From positions 1-24,665 of the forward strand of contig JAEXAH010000153.1 in assembly GCA_023458315.1 (NCBI GenBank): a stretch of 24,665 bases of DNA. The letters run 5' to 3'. Position numbers and translations under genes: made by a program. The DNA comes from Pseudomonadota bacterium. Its GTDB lineage: Bacteria > Pseudomonadota > Alphaproteobacteria > Rhodospirillales > Magnetospirillaceae. Position 1 is the stretch's first letter, and every line of letters starts with the position of its first letter. The notes under the pieces were generated by a model that saw nothing but the letters and a program-made list of their open reading frames with translations, was not told the DNA's origin and did not search any database. Shown piece by piece: positions 8,092 through 15,567 of this stretch.

Positions 8092-8460
8092 ATGCGGCGA
8101 ATGATCGTGGCTGTGCTGTGCCTGACCGTCGGCGGCTGCGCGACGGAGCAATGGATGCAGGCCCACAGCGCCTGTTCGGAAAAGTACCTGAGCGAGATTC
8201 CCTCGGACTTCCAGCCGGTCACGGTGCAGAAGACGCGGGCGGTGCGGGTGCCCAACGGCACGACGGTGTGCAACAGCACCGATCGCGGCAAGACCACCAC
8301 CACCACCTGCACCGAGGGCACCCGCACGGAATACGTGCCGTATTCCGTGGTCGAAACCGTCGACCGCAACAAGCCGCGCCGGGATCAGGCCATCCAGAAC
8401 TGCACGACATCAACCTGTTATCAACGCTATGGCAACGCCGATTGCGAGGTGGGCAAGTAG
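8092..8460 (+). CDS. Cysteine-rich lipoprotein of the export operon
   Basis: 122-residue protein with a short lipoprotein signal (MRRMIVAVLCLTVGGC, lipid-accepting Cys16). The mature part has six further cysteines (in HSAC, TTVC, TTTC, IQNC, STCY and ADCE), which could form three disulfides in the periplasm, and a TTTTTCTEGTRTEYVPY segment. AAGGAG (8077-8082) is well spaced for the ATG at 8092; a second in-frame ATG at 8101 would leave a poorer signal sequence. It is the last gene of the export operon on this strand, and its 3' end overlaps the convergent LacI-family gene by 34 bases. I do not recognise a family. Confidence 0.75.
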   Translation: MRRMIVAVLCLTVGGCATEQWMQAHSACSEKYLSEIPSDFQPVTVQKTRAVRVPNGTTVCNSTDRGKTTTTTCTEGTRTEYVPYSVVETVDRNKPRRDQAIQNCTTSTCYQRYGNADCEVGK

Positions 8461-9476
8461 GCGTCGCCACGCCGCACGGAATCCCGCTCCACCAGGGCGA
8501 AATCCAGCACCCGATCCGCCACCGCCGCGCCCCCCGCCAGGGCCTCGGTCAACAGGGCGACGGCGGTGGCGACCATCGGACGGATGGGCTGGCGGATGGT
8601 GGTCAGGGTCGGCCAGACCCGGGTGGCGAGCAAGGTGTCGTCGAAACCGGTGACGGACAGGTCGCGCGGCACATTCAGGCCGCGACTGTGCGCCGCCCAC
8701 AGCACGGCGGCGGCCATGTCGTCATTGGCGGCGACGATGGCGTCGGGACGCGGGTCGCGGTCCAGCAGGATGTTGGCCGCCGCCAGCCCCGAGGCGAAGG
8801 TGAAGTCCCCCGCCACCACCACTTCCGGCAAGCCCCGCGCCGCCAGCGCCGCCCGGTGGCCGTCCAGCCGGGCGCGGCTGTCGGAATGGTGGGCCGGGCC
8901 GGTGATGGTGGCGACACGGCGACAGCCGCGCGCCAACAGCAATTCGGTCAACGCCCGCGCCGCCGAGAAATTGTCGATGCGCACCGTCGCCATGTCGGCC
9001 AGGGGCTGGGCGGTGGCGATGGCGGCGGCGGGAACGGCCAGGGCCTGAAACGCCCCGGTGCCGCTGAGCAGTTCGGCGAAGGGCGGCAACAGCAACAGCG
9101 CGTCGGCGCCGGACCGCACCAGCGCCCGCGCCGCCTGTTCCGGCGGCTCGGCGCCGTCGGCGCGGCGCACCAGCATTTGCAGCCCCTGCCCGGCCACCGC
9201 CACCGAGCATTCGGCCAAGGCGGCGCTGAGGAACAGGCTTTCCACGTCGGCATACAGCACGCCGATACGGGCCGGGGCGGCCCCGGCCAGATTGCGGGCG
9301 GCCTGACTGGGCACATAGCCCAACGCCTCGACCGCCGCCAGCACCCGCGCCCGGGTGTCCGCCCCCACCTTGCCCGCGCAATTGACCACGTTGGACACGG
9401 TCATGGCCGACACCCCGGCCCGCGCCGCCACGTCCTGGATGGTCACACGCGGCTGTTTCTGGCGCGAACGTCCCAT
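8427..9476 (-). CDS. LacI-family transcriptional regulator
   Basis: 349-residue repressor or activator. The N-terminal LacI helix-turn-helix is clear (VTIQDVAARAGVSAMTVSNV, then the hinge-helix part ALGYVPSQAARNLAG), followed by a periplasmic-binding-protein-like effector domain (RIGVLYADVESLFLSAALAE through VTGFDDTLLATRVWPTLTTI). I start at the ATG at 9476 because it gives a normal LacI N-terminus (MGRSRQKQPRVTIQDV) and has AGGGGCAGG just upstream; a TTG ten codons earlier is less likely. The target is probably the family 3 glycoside hydrolase gene immediately upstream on the same strand, whose promoter holds a LacI-type palindrome at 11974-11991. The ligand is unknown but is probably a beta-glucoside or a product of that enzyme. 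Confidence 0.93.
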   Translation of the reverse strand: MGRSRQKQPRVTIQDVAARAGVSAMTVSNVVNCAGKVGADTRARVLAAVEALGYVPSQAARNLAGAAPARIGVLYADVESLFLSAALAECSVAVAGQGLQMLVRRADGAEPPEQAARALVRSGADALLLLPPFAELLSGTGAFQALAVPAAAIATAQPLADMATVRIDNFSAARALTELLLARGCRRVATITGPAHHSDSRARLDGHRAALAARGLPEVVVAGDFTFASGLAAANILLDRDPRPDAIVAANDDMAAAVLWAAHSRGLNVPRDLSVTGFDDTLLATRVWPTLTTIRQPIRPMVATAVALLTEALAGGAAVADRVLDFALVERDSVRRGDAYLPTSQSALP

Positions 9477-9561
9477 ATCACCTGCCCCTTTCGCGGGCTT
9501 TGACAAGGCGCGGAGAAATCCGAGGCCGAGGGTCCGTCGGGGGCTATGGCCCCACCCTCCC

Positions 9562-9590
9562 CGTCACCCCCGCGAAGGCGGGGGTCCATG
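9562..9590 (+). repeat. REP-like hairpin element, copy A
   Basis: 29-base element containing a perfect stem ACCCCCGC / GCGGGGGT (9566-9573 and 9578-9585) with loop GAAG, flanked by CGTC and CCATG. An inverted, slightly diverged copy lies at 9637-9665. Elements with this core are dispersed in many alphaproteobacterial genomes. It lies in the 209-base gap between the hydrolase and LacI genes; the rest of that gap holds nothing I can name. Confidence 0.75.
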
Positions 9591-9636
9591 CTGGGGAAAG
9601 ATGCAGACTTCACCACGAAAGATGAGCCGACTGACG

Positions 9637-9665
9637 CATGGATTCCCGCTTTCGCGGGAATGACG
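9637..9665 (-). repeat. REP-like hairpin element, copy B (inverted)
   Basis: Inverted partner of the element at 9562-9590, with stem ATTCCCGC / GCGGGAAT (9642-9649 and 9654-9661) and loop TTTC. The pair forms a BIME-like unit about 104 bases long just past the hydrolase stop codon (9686). It could slow transcription or protect the mRNA 3' end, but no T-run follows in the direction of transcription, so it is not a classical intrinsic terminator. Confidence 0.75.
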
Positions 9666-9685
9666 CTACTTTTTCCGCACGCTTT

Positions 9686-11929
9686 CTAGCCGCGCACCTC
9701 GAACGCGGTGTTCAGCGACGCCTTGCTGTCGCCGCCCACATGGACGTCGATCACCGTTTCGTCCTGCACCCAGTCGCGGGTGACGGCGGACCAATAGCGC
9801 AGATCGTCGGGCCGCAGCACGAAATCCACCGTGACGGTCTGGCCCGCCGCCAGGGTCAGGCGGCGGAAGCCCTTGAGCTCGCGCACCGGGCGGGAAGAGG
9901 TGCCGTGGCGTTGGTGGATGTAAAGCTGCGCCACCTCGTCGGCGGTGCGGCTGCCGATGTTGGTGACATCGACGCTGACCGTCACCGCCTCGCCCACCGC
10001 CACAAGCTGGCGGTCGAGCCGCAGATTGTCATAGCGGAACGGCGCATAGGACAGGCCGAAGCCGAAGGGATAAAGCGGCGGGTTGGATTCGTTCCAGTAC
10101 CGCGCCTCGGCCCAATCGGGCTGATGCGACAGCAGCCGGGCATAGGGCAGTGGCACCTGACCGATGTTCAAGGGCCAGTTGTAGGGCAGCTTGCCGCCCG
10201 GCGCCACGTCGCCGAACAGCACGTTGGCCACCGCCGCGCCGCCCTGGCTGCCGGGATACCAGATGGTCATCAGCGCCTGGGGCTGGGCGCCCTTGAGGTC
10301 CAGCGGCCGGGCGCTCATCAACAGCACCACCACCGGCTTGCCGGTGGCGATCACCGCGTCCAGCAAATCCTGCTGGCGGCCGGGCAGATCGAGGGACGAG
10401 CGCGAGGCGTGCTCGCCGATCATGATCTGCGCCTCGCCCAGCACCAGCACCGCCACGTCGGCATGGCGGGCCATGGCGACGGCGCGCTGGATTTCCGCGT
10501 CGTCGTCCACCACCACGCGCGGCGCCTGGGTGTGTTCCGGGCTTTCGAAGATGGAGGAATGGACACGGGCGGGCATGGTGACGCCCGGCGAGAAATCCAC
10601 CCGCACGCCGTCGCCCAGCTTGGCCTTGATGCCCGCCAGGATGGTGACGGTTTCATCGTCGTCCTGGGCGAACACCCAGGGGCCGACGGTATTGCGGGCG
10701 GCATCGGCCAGCGGGCCGATCACCGCCACCGATTTCAGGGTGTGGCGGTCCAGCGGCAGCAGGTCGCCGTCGTTGCGCAGCAGCACCAGCGAGCGTTCGG
10801 CGGCCACGCGCGCCACCTCGCGGTGGGCGGGATTGCTCAGGATGCGCGCGGCCTCGGCCTCGTCCACATAGGGTTGCTCGAACAGGCCCATGCGGATCTT
10901 GGCCTCCAGCACCCGGCGCACCGCCTGATCCAGTTCGGCCTCGGTGATCTTGCCCGCTTCCAGGGCGGCGGGCAGGGTCTGGTAGGCGGATTGGCCGAAG
11001 GGCGGCGCCATTTCCATGTCGGCCCCGGCCTTGAGCGCGCGGATTGCGGCGTCGTCCAGATCGGCGGCCAGCCCGTGCGTCACCAGCGAGGCGGCGGCGC
11101 CCGCGTCGGTGACGACGAAGCCCTTGAAGCCGAACGTCTCGCGCAGCACCGTGGTCAGCAGCCAGCGATTGCCGGTGGCGGGCACGCCGTTCAGGCCCAT
11201 ATAGGCGCTCATGATATTGCCCGCGCCCGCGTCGATGGCCGCCTTGAACGGCGGCAGATAGACGTTCCACAACTGGCTGTCGGACAGGTCGACCTCGTCG
11301 TAATCGCGGCCGCCCACCGCCGCGCCGTATCCGGCGAAATGCTTGGGACCGGCGATGACGCGGCCCGGCGCGCCGATGTAGTCGCCCTGGAAGCCGCGCA
11401 CCTGGGCCGCCGCCATGGCGCAGCCCAGATAGGGGTCTTCGCCCGCGCCTTCGACCATGCGGCCCCAGCGCGGATCACGGGCGATGTCCACCATGGGGGC
11501 GAAGGCCCAGTGCAGACCGATGGCGCGGGCCTCGGCCGCCGCCACCGCCTGGCCCTTCTCCGCCACCTCGGGGTCCCAACTGGCGGCCATGGCCAGCGGC
11601 ACCGGCAGGATGGTGCGCAGGCCGTGGATCACGTCATAGCCGAACAGCAGCGGAATCCCCAGCCGGGTCTGTTCCACCGCCACTTTTTGCAGGCGGTTGA
11701 TCTCGGCCGGATCGACCACGAACAGGAACGACCCGGCGCGGCCCGCCGCCGCCTCCATGGTCACGCGCGCCGATTCGTCGCCGGAATTGAGGAAGTTGAA
11801 ATACTGGGTGATCTGCCCCGCCTTCTCCTCGACACTCATGCGGGCGATCAGGGCGTCGGCGCGGGCGCGCACCTCGTCATCGCCGAGGGGAGCCGTCGCG
11901 GAACCGTTCGCCACCTTGTCCTTGGTCAT
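9686..11929 (-). CDS. Glycoside hydrolase family 3 (beta-glucosidase-like)
   Basis: 747-residue GH3 enzyme expected to release terminal beta-linked sugars (glucose or xylose; specificity not readable here). The N-terminal barrel domain shows DPRWGRMVEGAGEDPYL, the substrate-binding GPKHFAGYG motif and the nucleophile motif GFKGFVVTDAGA (Asp275). An alpha/beta sandwich domain follows (SLVLLRNDGDLLPLD, VAVLVLGE, GEHASRSSLDLPGRQQDLL), then a C-terminal fibronectin-III-like domain (YPFGFGLSYAPF to the end). This is the BglX architecture and length. I start at ATG 11929, preceded by GGGGAGGATGAA; a TTG twelve codons earlier is less likely. No signal peptide is visible, unlike periplasmic BglX, so it may act in the cytoplasm on imported oligosaccharides. 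A palindromic operator lies 45 bases upstream. Confidence 0.95.
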   Translation of the reverse strand: MTKDKVANGSATAPLGDDEVRARADALIARMSVEEKAGQITQYFNFLNSGDESARVTMEAAAGRAGSFLFVVDPAEINRLQKVAVEQTRLGIPLLFGYDVIHGLRTILPVPLAMAASWDPEVAEKGQAVAAAEARAIGLHWAFAPMVDIARDPRWGRMVEGAGEDPYLGCAMAAAQVRGFQGDYIGAPGRVIAGPKHFAGYGAAVGGRDYDEVDLSDSQLWNVYLPPFKAAIDAGAGNIMSAYMGLNGVPATGNRWLLTTVLRETFGFKGFVVTDAGAAASLVTHGLAADLDDAAIRALKAGADMEMAPPFGQSAYQTLPAALEAGKITEAELDQAVRRVLEAKIRMGLFEQPYVDEAEAARILSNPAHREVARVAAERSLVLLRNDGDLLPLDRHTLKSVAVIGPLADAARNTVGPWVFAQDDDETVTILAGIKAKLGDGVRVDFSPGVTMPARVHSSIFESPEHTQAPRVVVDDDAEIQRAVAMARHADVAVLVLGEAQIMIGEHASRSSLDLPGRQQDLLDAVIATGKPVVVLLMSARPLDLKGAQPQALMTIWYPGSQGGAAVANVLFGDVAPGGKLPYNWPLNIGQVPLPYARLLSHQPDWAEARYWNESNPPLYPFGFGLSYAPFRYDNLRLDRQLVAVGEAVTVSVDVTNIGSRTADEVAQLYIHQRHGTSSRPVRELKGFRRLTLAAGQTVTVDFVLRPDDLRYWSAVTRDWVQDETVIDVHVGGDSKASLNTAFEVRG

Positions 11930-11973
11930 TTCATCCTCCCCGGCACGGGCTGTCTCGATCCACAAATCATATA

Positions 11974-11991
11974 TGGTTTAGCGTTAAACCA
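11974..11991. promoter_or_regulatory. LacI-type palindromic operator
   Basis: TGGTTTAGCGTTAAACCA has perfect 7-base arms around GCGT, with the central CG step typical of LacI/CcpA-family operators. It lies in an unusually AT-rich island 45 bases before the hydrolase start. On the minus strand a possible -10 (TATGAT or CATATA) directly adjoins it, with a TTGCCT-like -35 on the other side, so a bound regulator would block the promoter. The likely ligand is the LacI-family protein encoded at 8427-9476. Confidence 0.75.
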
Positions 11992-12074
11992 AAAGGCAAA
12001 GCTGGTCGCCGCCGCCGCCATTTCGGGTAAACTGGCGCCGTCGCCGACCGCTTCCACCCCGCCGAGTTCCGACC

Positions 12075-12911
12075 ATGCGAAAGCCGTTCCTGGGATTGTT
12101 GGCCCTGGCATCGTTGCCCCTGGCGCCGTTGGCGGGATGCGCCGCCGTGGACCGCGACGCCAACGCCGATTCCCTGGCCCGCCCGGCGGGGATGAGCCGC
12201 ATGCTGATGAAGACCGATCCGTTCACCCTGACCGCCTTTGTCCGCATCACCGACCGCTCGCGGCCCGTCACCATCTATGTGGAGGGCGACGGGCTGGCGT
12301 GGTTGTCGCGGACCGAGGTATCGCGCGACCCCACCCCCCGCGACGCGCTGGGACTGGCGCTGGCGGCGGCCGACCCGTCGGCCAACGTGGTCTATCTGGC
12401 CCGGCCGTGCCAATTCACCAACCGCGACAGGAATCCCACCTGCGCCCCGGCCTATTGGACGGCCAAACGTTTCGCCCCCGAGGTGATCGCCGCCATGAAC
12501 CAGGCGGTGGATCAGGTGGCGGCCCAGGTGCCGGGGCAGCAGGTCAATCTGGTCGGCTATTCCGGCGGCGGCGCCGTCGCCGTGCTGGTGGCCGCCCGCC
12601 GCCAGGACGTGGCCAGCATCCGCACCGTGGCGGGCAACCTGGACCATGTCCAGGTCAACCGGGTCAATGGCGTCTCGCCGCTGGCCGGGTCGCTGAACGC
12701 CATCGACGTCGCCGCCCAGGTGGCGAAAATCCCGCAGATTCATTTCAGCGGCAGCCTGGACCGCACGGTGCCGCCCGCCATCGCCAACCGCTTCGTCCAG
12801 GCCACCGGCGGCACCTGCGCCCAGGCCCTGACCTTGCAAGGCGCCGACCACGAAAACGGCTGGCCCGCGCGCTGGCGGGAATTGCTGGCGATGGCGCCGG
12901 GTTGCGGCTGA
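12075..12911 (+). CDS. Alpha/beta-hydrolase lipoprotein (esterase/lipase-like)
   Basis: 278-residue lipoprotein: signal MRKPFLGLLALASLPLAPLAGC with lipid-accepting Cys22. The mature part shows an alpha/beta-hydrolase layout: an early strand TIYVEGDGLAWL, the nucleophile elbow GYSGGG (Ser163), a candidate acid Asp229 in SGSLDRTVPP and a candidate catalytic His259 in GADHENGW, all in the correct order. Substrate unknown; it should act in the periplasm or at the outer-membrane inner face. There is no strong Shine-Dalgarno before the ATG. Its TGA directly abuts the stop codon of the convergent gene (TGATCA at 12909-12914). It is divergent from the hydrolase gene, and the operator region lies between them. 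Confidence 0.85.
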   Translation: MRKPFLGLLALASLPLAPLAGCAAVDRDANADSLARPAGMSRMLMKTDPFTLTAFVRITDRSRPVTIYVEGDGLAWLSRTEVSRDPTPRDALGLALAAADPSANVVYLARPCQFTNRDRNPTCAPAYWTAKRFAPEVIAAMNQAVDQVAAQVPGQQVNLVGYSGGGAVAVLVAARRQDVASIRTVAGNLDHVQVNRVNGVSPLAGSLNAIDVAAQVAKIPQIHFSGSLDRTVPPAIANRFVQATGGTCAQALTLQGADHENGWPARWRELLAMAPGCG

Positions 12912-13166
12912 TCAGCGCCCCAGCGCCGCCGCCACCCGTTGCACCAGGGCGGAATCGCCCTCCAGGGCCACGCCCCGGGCCGAACGGTCCAGTTGCACCG
13001 TCGCCGCCCCCGCCTGGAAGCGGATGAACGTCACCCCCGCGTCGCCCTCGCCGGTGCCGGTGCCGGTGATGCGGCCGCCCTGGCCGACCACGGCGGCCAC
13101 CGCCCGCCGCCACAGATCCAAATCATCGGCCGGGCCGATGACGCGCGTGGCCTGGGCCGCCGTCAT
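12912..13166 (-). CDS. Unknown 84-residue protein coupled to the binding-protein gene
   Basis: Small protein of 84 residues without signal peptide or membrane segment. The sequence alternates Ala-rich helices (DLDLWRRAVAAVVGQGG and SALVQRVAAALGR) with short strands (VTFIRFQAG, ATVQLDRSARGVALEG). The ATG at 13166 overlaps the stop of the upstream binding-protein gene (ATGA), a common sign of translational coupling and the reason I prefer it to a GTG ten codons earlier. I do not recognise the family. Confidence 0.6.
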   Translation of the reverse strand: MTAAQATRVIGPADDLDLWRRAVAAVVGQGGRITGTGTGEGDAGVTFIRFQAGAATVQLDRSARGVALEGDSALVQRVAAALGR

Positions 13167-14203
13167 TTGCCCGCCTGCGCCTTCAGCCGCTTCCACACTT
13201 CCTCGTGACGGATTTCGGCGTTATTGCTGCAAAAGGTGAAGAAATCCAGGGTCGAGGTCAGCGGCGCCACGATCTCGGGCGCTTCCAGCAAATCCTTGCT
13301 CATGTACTGTTCCGACCCGCGCACCATGTTGGCGTAGCCATTGTAGTTGCTTTCCATGGCCGCCACGTCGGGGCGCATCATGAAGGACATGAACTTCAGC
13401 GCGTCGGCGCGGTTGGGCGCCCCCTTGGGCATCACCAGCACGTCGGTCCACACCAGCGAGCCCTCGCGCGGGTAGGCGTAATGCAGGCTGGGCCGCTTGG
13501 CCCGCGCGCGATAGGCGTCGCCGTTCCACATCACCCCCAGGGCGTAATGGCCCGAGGCCATGGTTTCCACCACGGTATTGACGTCGGCCAGCGCGTAATG
13601 ACGCAGCATGGGCAGCAGCACCCGCTCGGCCAGGGCCAGATGCTCGGGCCGGGTGGAGCAGCGCGGCAGCTTCAGCCACACCAGCGCCAGTTGCACCATG
13701 TCGTAGCCGCTGTCCAGCAGCACCACCCGACCGGCGATGGCGGGCGGCGGGTCGAACAGCAGGGCCAGGGAATCCAGGTCGCCGCCGTAATGGGCGCTGT
13801 CCACCATGAAGGCGGTGGTGCCCCAGACATGGGGCACGGTGTATTCGTTGCGCGGGTCCAGCGGCCGGGCGCGCCACGCTTCCTCGATGTTCCAGAAATT
13901 GGGCAGACGGTCGACGAAGACCTTTTCCAGCAGCCCCCTGGCGATCAGGTCGGGCACCAGGAAATCGGCGGGAAAGGCGATGTCGTAGCCCGACGCCCCC
14001 GATTGCAGCGGCCGCACCAGATCAAGATAGCCGGTGACGGTGTCCACCCGCACCTTGACGCCGGTTTCCTTCTCGAACCGTTCGACCACCTGCGGCGACA
14101 GATACGACGACCAGGTCAGGATGCGCAGCTCGGCCGCCGGAACGGCCGAAGGCACAAGCCAGAGCATGACGGCAAAGACGGCCACCCAGCGCGCGAACGC
14201 CAT
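13163..14203 (-). CDS. PotD/PotF-like extracellular solute-binding protein
   Basis: 346-residue periplasmic binding protein of the spermidine/putrescine type. A signal peptide is visible (MAFARWVAVFAVMLWLVPSAVPA). The mature start LRILTWSSYLSPQVVERFEK matches the PotD/PotF N-terminus (typical wording LxIYNWxxYI), followed by FEKETGVKVRVDTV, YDIAFPADFLVPDLIARGLL, YTVPHVWGTTAF, GVMWNGDAY and a C-terminal NYNGYANM segment. I start at ATG 14203, preceded by GGGGGAA. Polyamine is the family default; ligand residues were not checked. No permease or ATPase genes lie nearby, so it either works with a transporter elsewhere or has another binding role. It is translationally coupled to the 84-residue gene. 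Confidence 0.9.
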   Translation of the reverse strand: MAFARWVAVFAVMLWLVPSAVPAAELRILTWSSYLSPQVVERFEKETGVKVRVDTVTGYLDLVRPLQSGASGYDIAFPADFLVPDLIARGLLEKVFVDRLPNFWNIEEAWRARPLDPRNEYTVPHVWGTTAFMVDSAHYGGDLDSLALLFDPPPAIAGRVVLLDSGYDMVQLALVWLKLPRCSTRPEHLALAERVLLPMLRHYALADVNTVVETMASGHYALGVMWNGDAYRARAKRPSLHYAYPREGSLVWTDVLVMPKGAPNRADALKFMSFMMRPDVAAMESNYNGYANMVRGSEQYMSKDLLEAPEIVAPLTSTLDFFTFCSNNAEIRHEEVWKRLKAQAGK

Positions 14204-14310
14204 GACGTTCCCCCAAAGAACCCCCGCCGCCACTCTAGCGCCGTCGTCACATTCTCGCCACCACTTGCGGCTAAACCCAAGCCCCGAACCGTGCTAAGTC
14301 TTGCCCCATC

Positions 14311-15567
14311 ATGGACGTCCACCATCCCGAACTGACCGCCGCCGCCCTGGTGGCCCTTGCCGCGTTGCTGTGCGGCGTGGTCATGACCCGATTCCGCCAG
14401 CCCGCCATCGTCGGCTACATCCTGGCGGGCATCGTGCTTGGCCCCAGCGGCCTGGGGCTGGTCAGCAACCGCGACGCCGTCGCCACCCTGGCCGAATTCG
14501 GCGTGCTGATGCTGCTGTTCGTGGTCGGCATCGAACTGGACATCCGTCGCTTCGTCCAGGGCTGGCGGGTGGCGCTGTTCACCACGGTGATCCAGATCGC
14601 CGGATCGGTGGGCACCGCCCTGCTGTTGCGCCACACCCTGGGCTGGAGCTTCGGCCTGGCCATGGTGCTGGGCTTCGCCGTGGCGGTGTCGTCCACCGCC
14701 GTGGTCATCAAGATGCTGGAAAGCTCGGGTGATCTGGACAAGCCGGTGGGCCGCACCATCATCGGCATCCTGATCGCCCAGGACATGGCGGTGGTGCCCA
14801 TGATGCTGTTCCTGGGCGGCCTGGAACGCAAGGGCATCATGCCGCTGGACCTGATCAAGGTGGTGTTCAGCGTGGTGTTCCTGGTGGTGCTGTTCTGGCT
14901 GCTGCTGCGCCAGAAACTGCGCCTGCCCATCACCGACAAGCTGGCCAAATCGCCGGAATTGGGGCCGCTGGCGGCGTTGGCATGGTGCTTCGGCGCCGCC
15001 ACCCTGTCGGGACTGATGGATCTGTCGCCCGCCTATGGCGCCTTCCTGGCCGGGGTGGTCATCGGCAACTCGCCCCAGCGCGAGACGGTGCTGAAGCACG
15101 CCGCCCCCGTGCAGGCGGTGCTGCTGATGGTGTTCTTCCTGTCCATCGGATTGCTGCTGGACTTCAAGTTCATCTGGAAGAATCTGGGGCAGGTGCTGAC
15201 CCTGCTGCTGATGGTCACGTTGTTCAAGACCATGCTGAACGTCGCCGCCCTGCGCCTGCTGCGCCAGAACTGGCAACAGGCGGCCTATGCCGGCGTCGCC
15301 CTGGCGCAGATCGGCGAATTCAGCTTCCTGCTGGCCGAGGTCGGCAAGGCCGGGCGCCTGATCACCGCGTCGGAAACCAAGCTGGTGGTGGCGGTGACGG
15401 TCCTGTCGCTGGTGCTGTCGCCGTTCTGGCTGTTCACCATGCGCCGTCTGCGGCAGGTGGCGCACACCAACCTGCGCGGCCTGCTGGGCGCGCTGTATGG
15501 GCGCGAGGCGGTGGCGGTGGCGGGCGCCCTGTCGAAAAGCCGCAACCTTCTGCCGGGAAAGAAGTGA
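14311..15567 (+). CDS. CPA2-family (Kef-type) cation:proton antiporter
   Basis: 418-residue integral membrane protein with about 12 hydrophobic segments starting right at the N-terminus (LTAAALVALAALLCGVVM, then PAIVGYILAGIVLGP). Family signatures include the GYILAGIVLGPSGLGL loop, GVLMLLFVVGIELD, AVAVSSTAVVIKML, GILIAQDMAVVPMML (with the QD typical of the ion site) and GAFLAGVVIGNSP. This is the membrane domain of KefB/KefC/YbaL-like K+/H+ or Na+/H+ antiporters. The C-terminus has only ~40 residues after the last helix, so no RCK/TrkA-N regulatory domain is present and nucleotide or glutathione control is unlikely. No clear Shine-Dalgarno precedes the ATG. Its TGA overlaps the rnhB start (TGATG). 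Confidence 0.93.
   Translation: MDVHHPELTAAALVALAALLCGVVMTRFRQPAIVGYILAGIVLGPSGLGLVSNRDAVATLAEFGVLMLLFVVGIELDIRRFVQGWRVALFTTVIQIAGSVGTALLLRHTLGWSFGLAMVLGFAVAVSSTAVVIKMLESSGDLDKPVGRTIIGILIAQDMAVVPMMLFLGGLERKGIMPLDLIKVVFSVVFLVVLFWLLLRQKLRLPITDKLAKSPELGPLAALAWCFGAATLSGLMDLSPAYGAFLAGVVIGNSPQRETVLKHAAPVQAVLLMVFFLSIGLLLDFKFIWKNLGQVLTLLLMVTLFKTMLNVAALRLLRQNWQQAAYAGVALAQIGEFSFLLAEVGKAGRLITASETKLVVAVTVLSLVLSPFWLFTMRRLRQVAHTNLRGLLGALYGREAVAVAGALSKSRNLLPGKK

Noticed and set aside
9638..13027. Plus-strand open frame of 1129 codons across the hydrolase and lipoprotein genes
   Set aside because: It is antisense to the clear GH3 gene and then out of frame with the lipoprotein gene; the His/Gln/Arg-rich translation has no recognisable domain.
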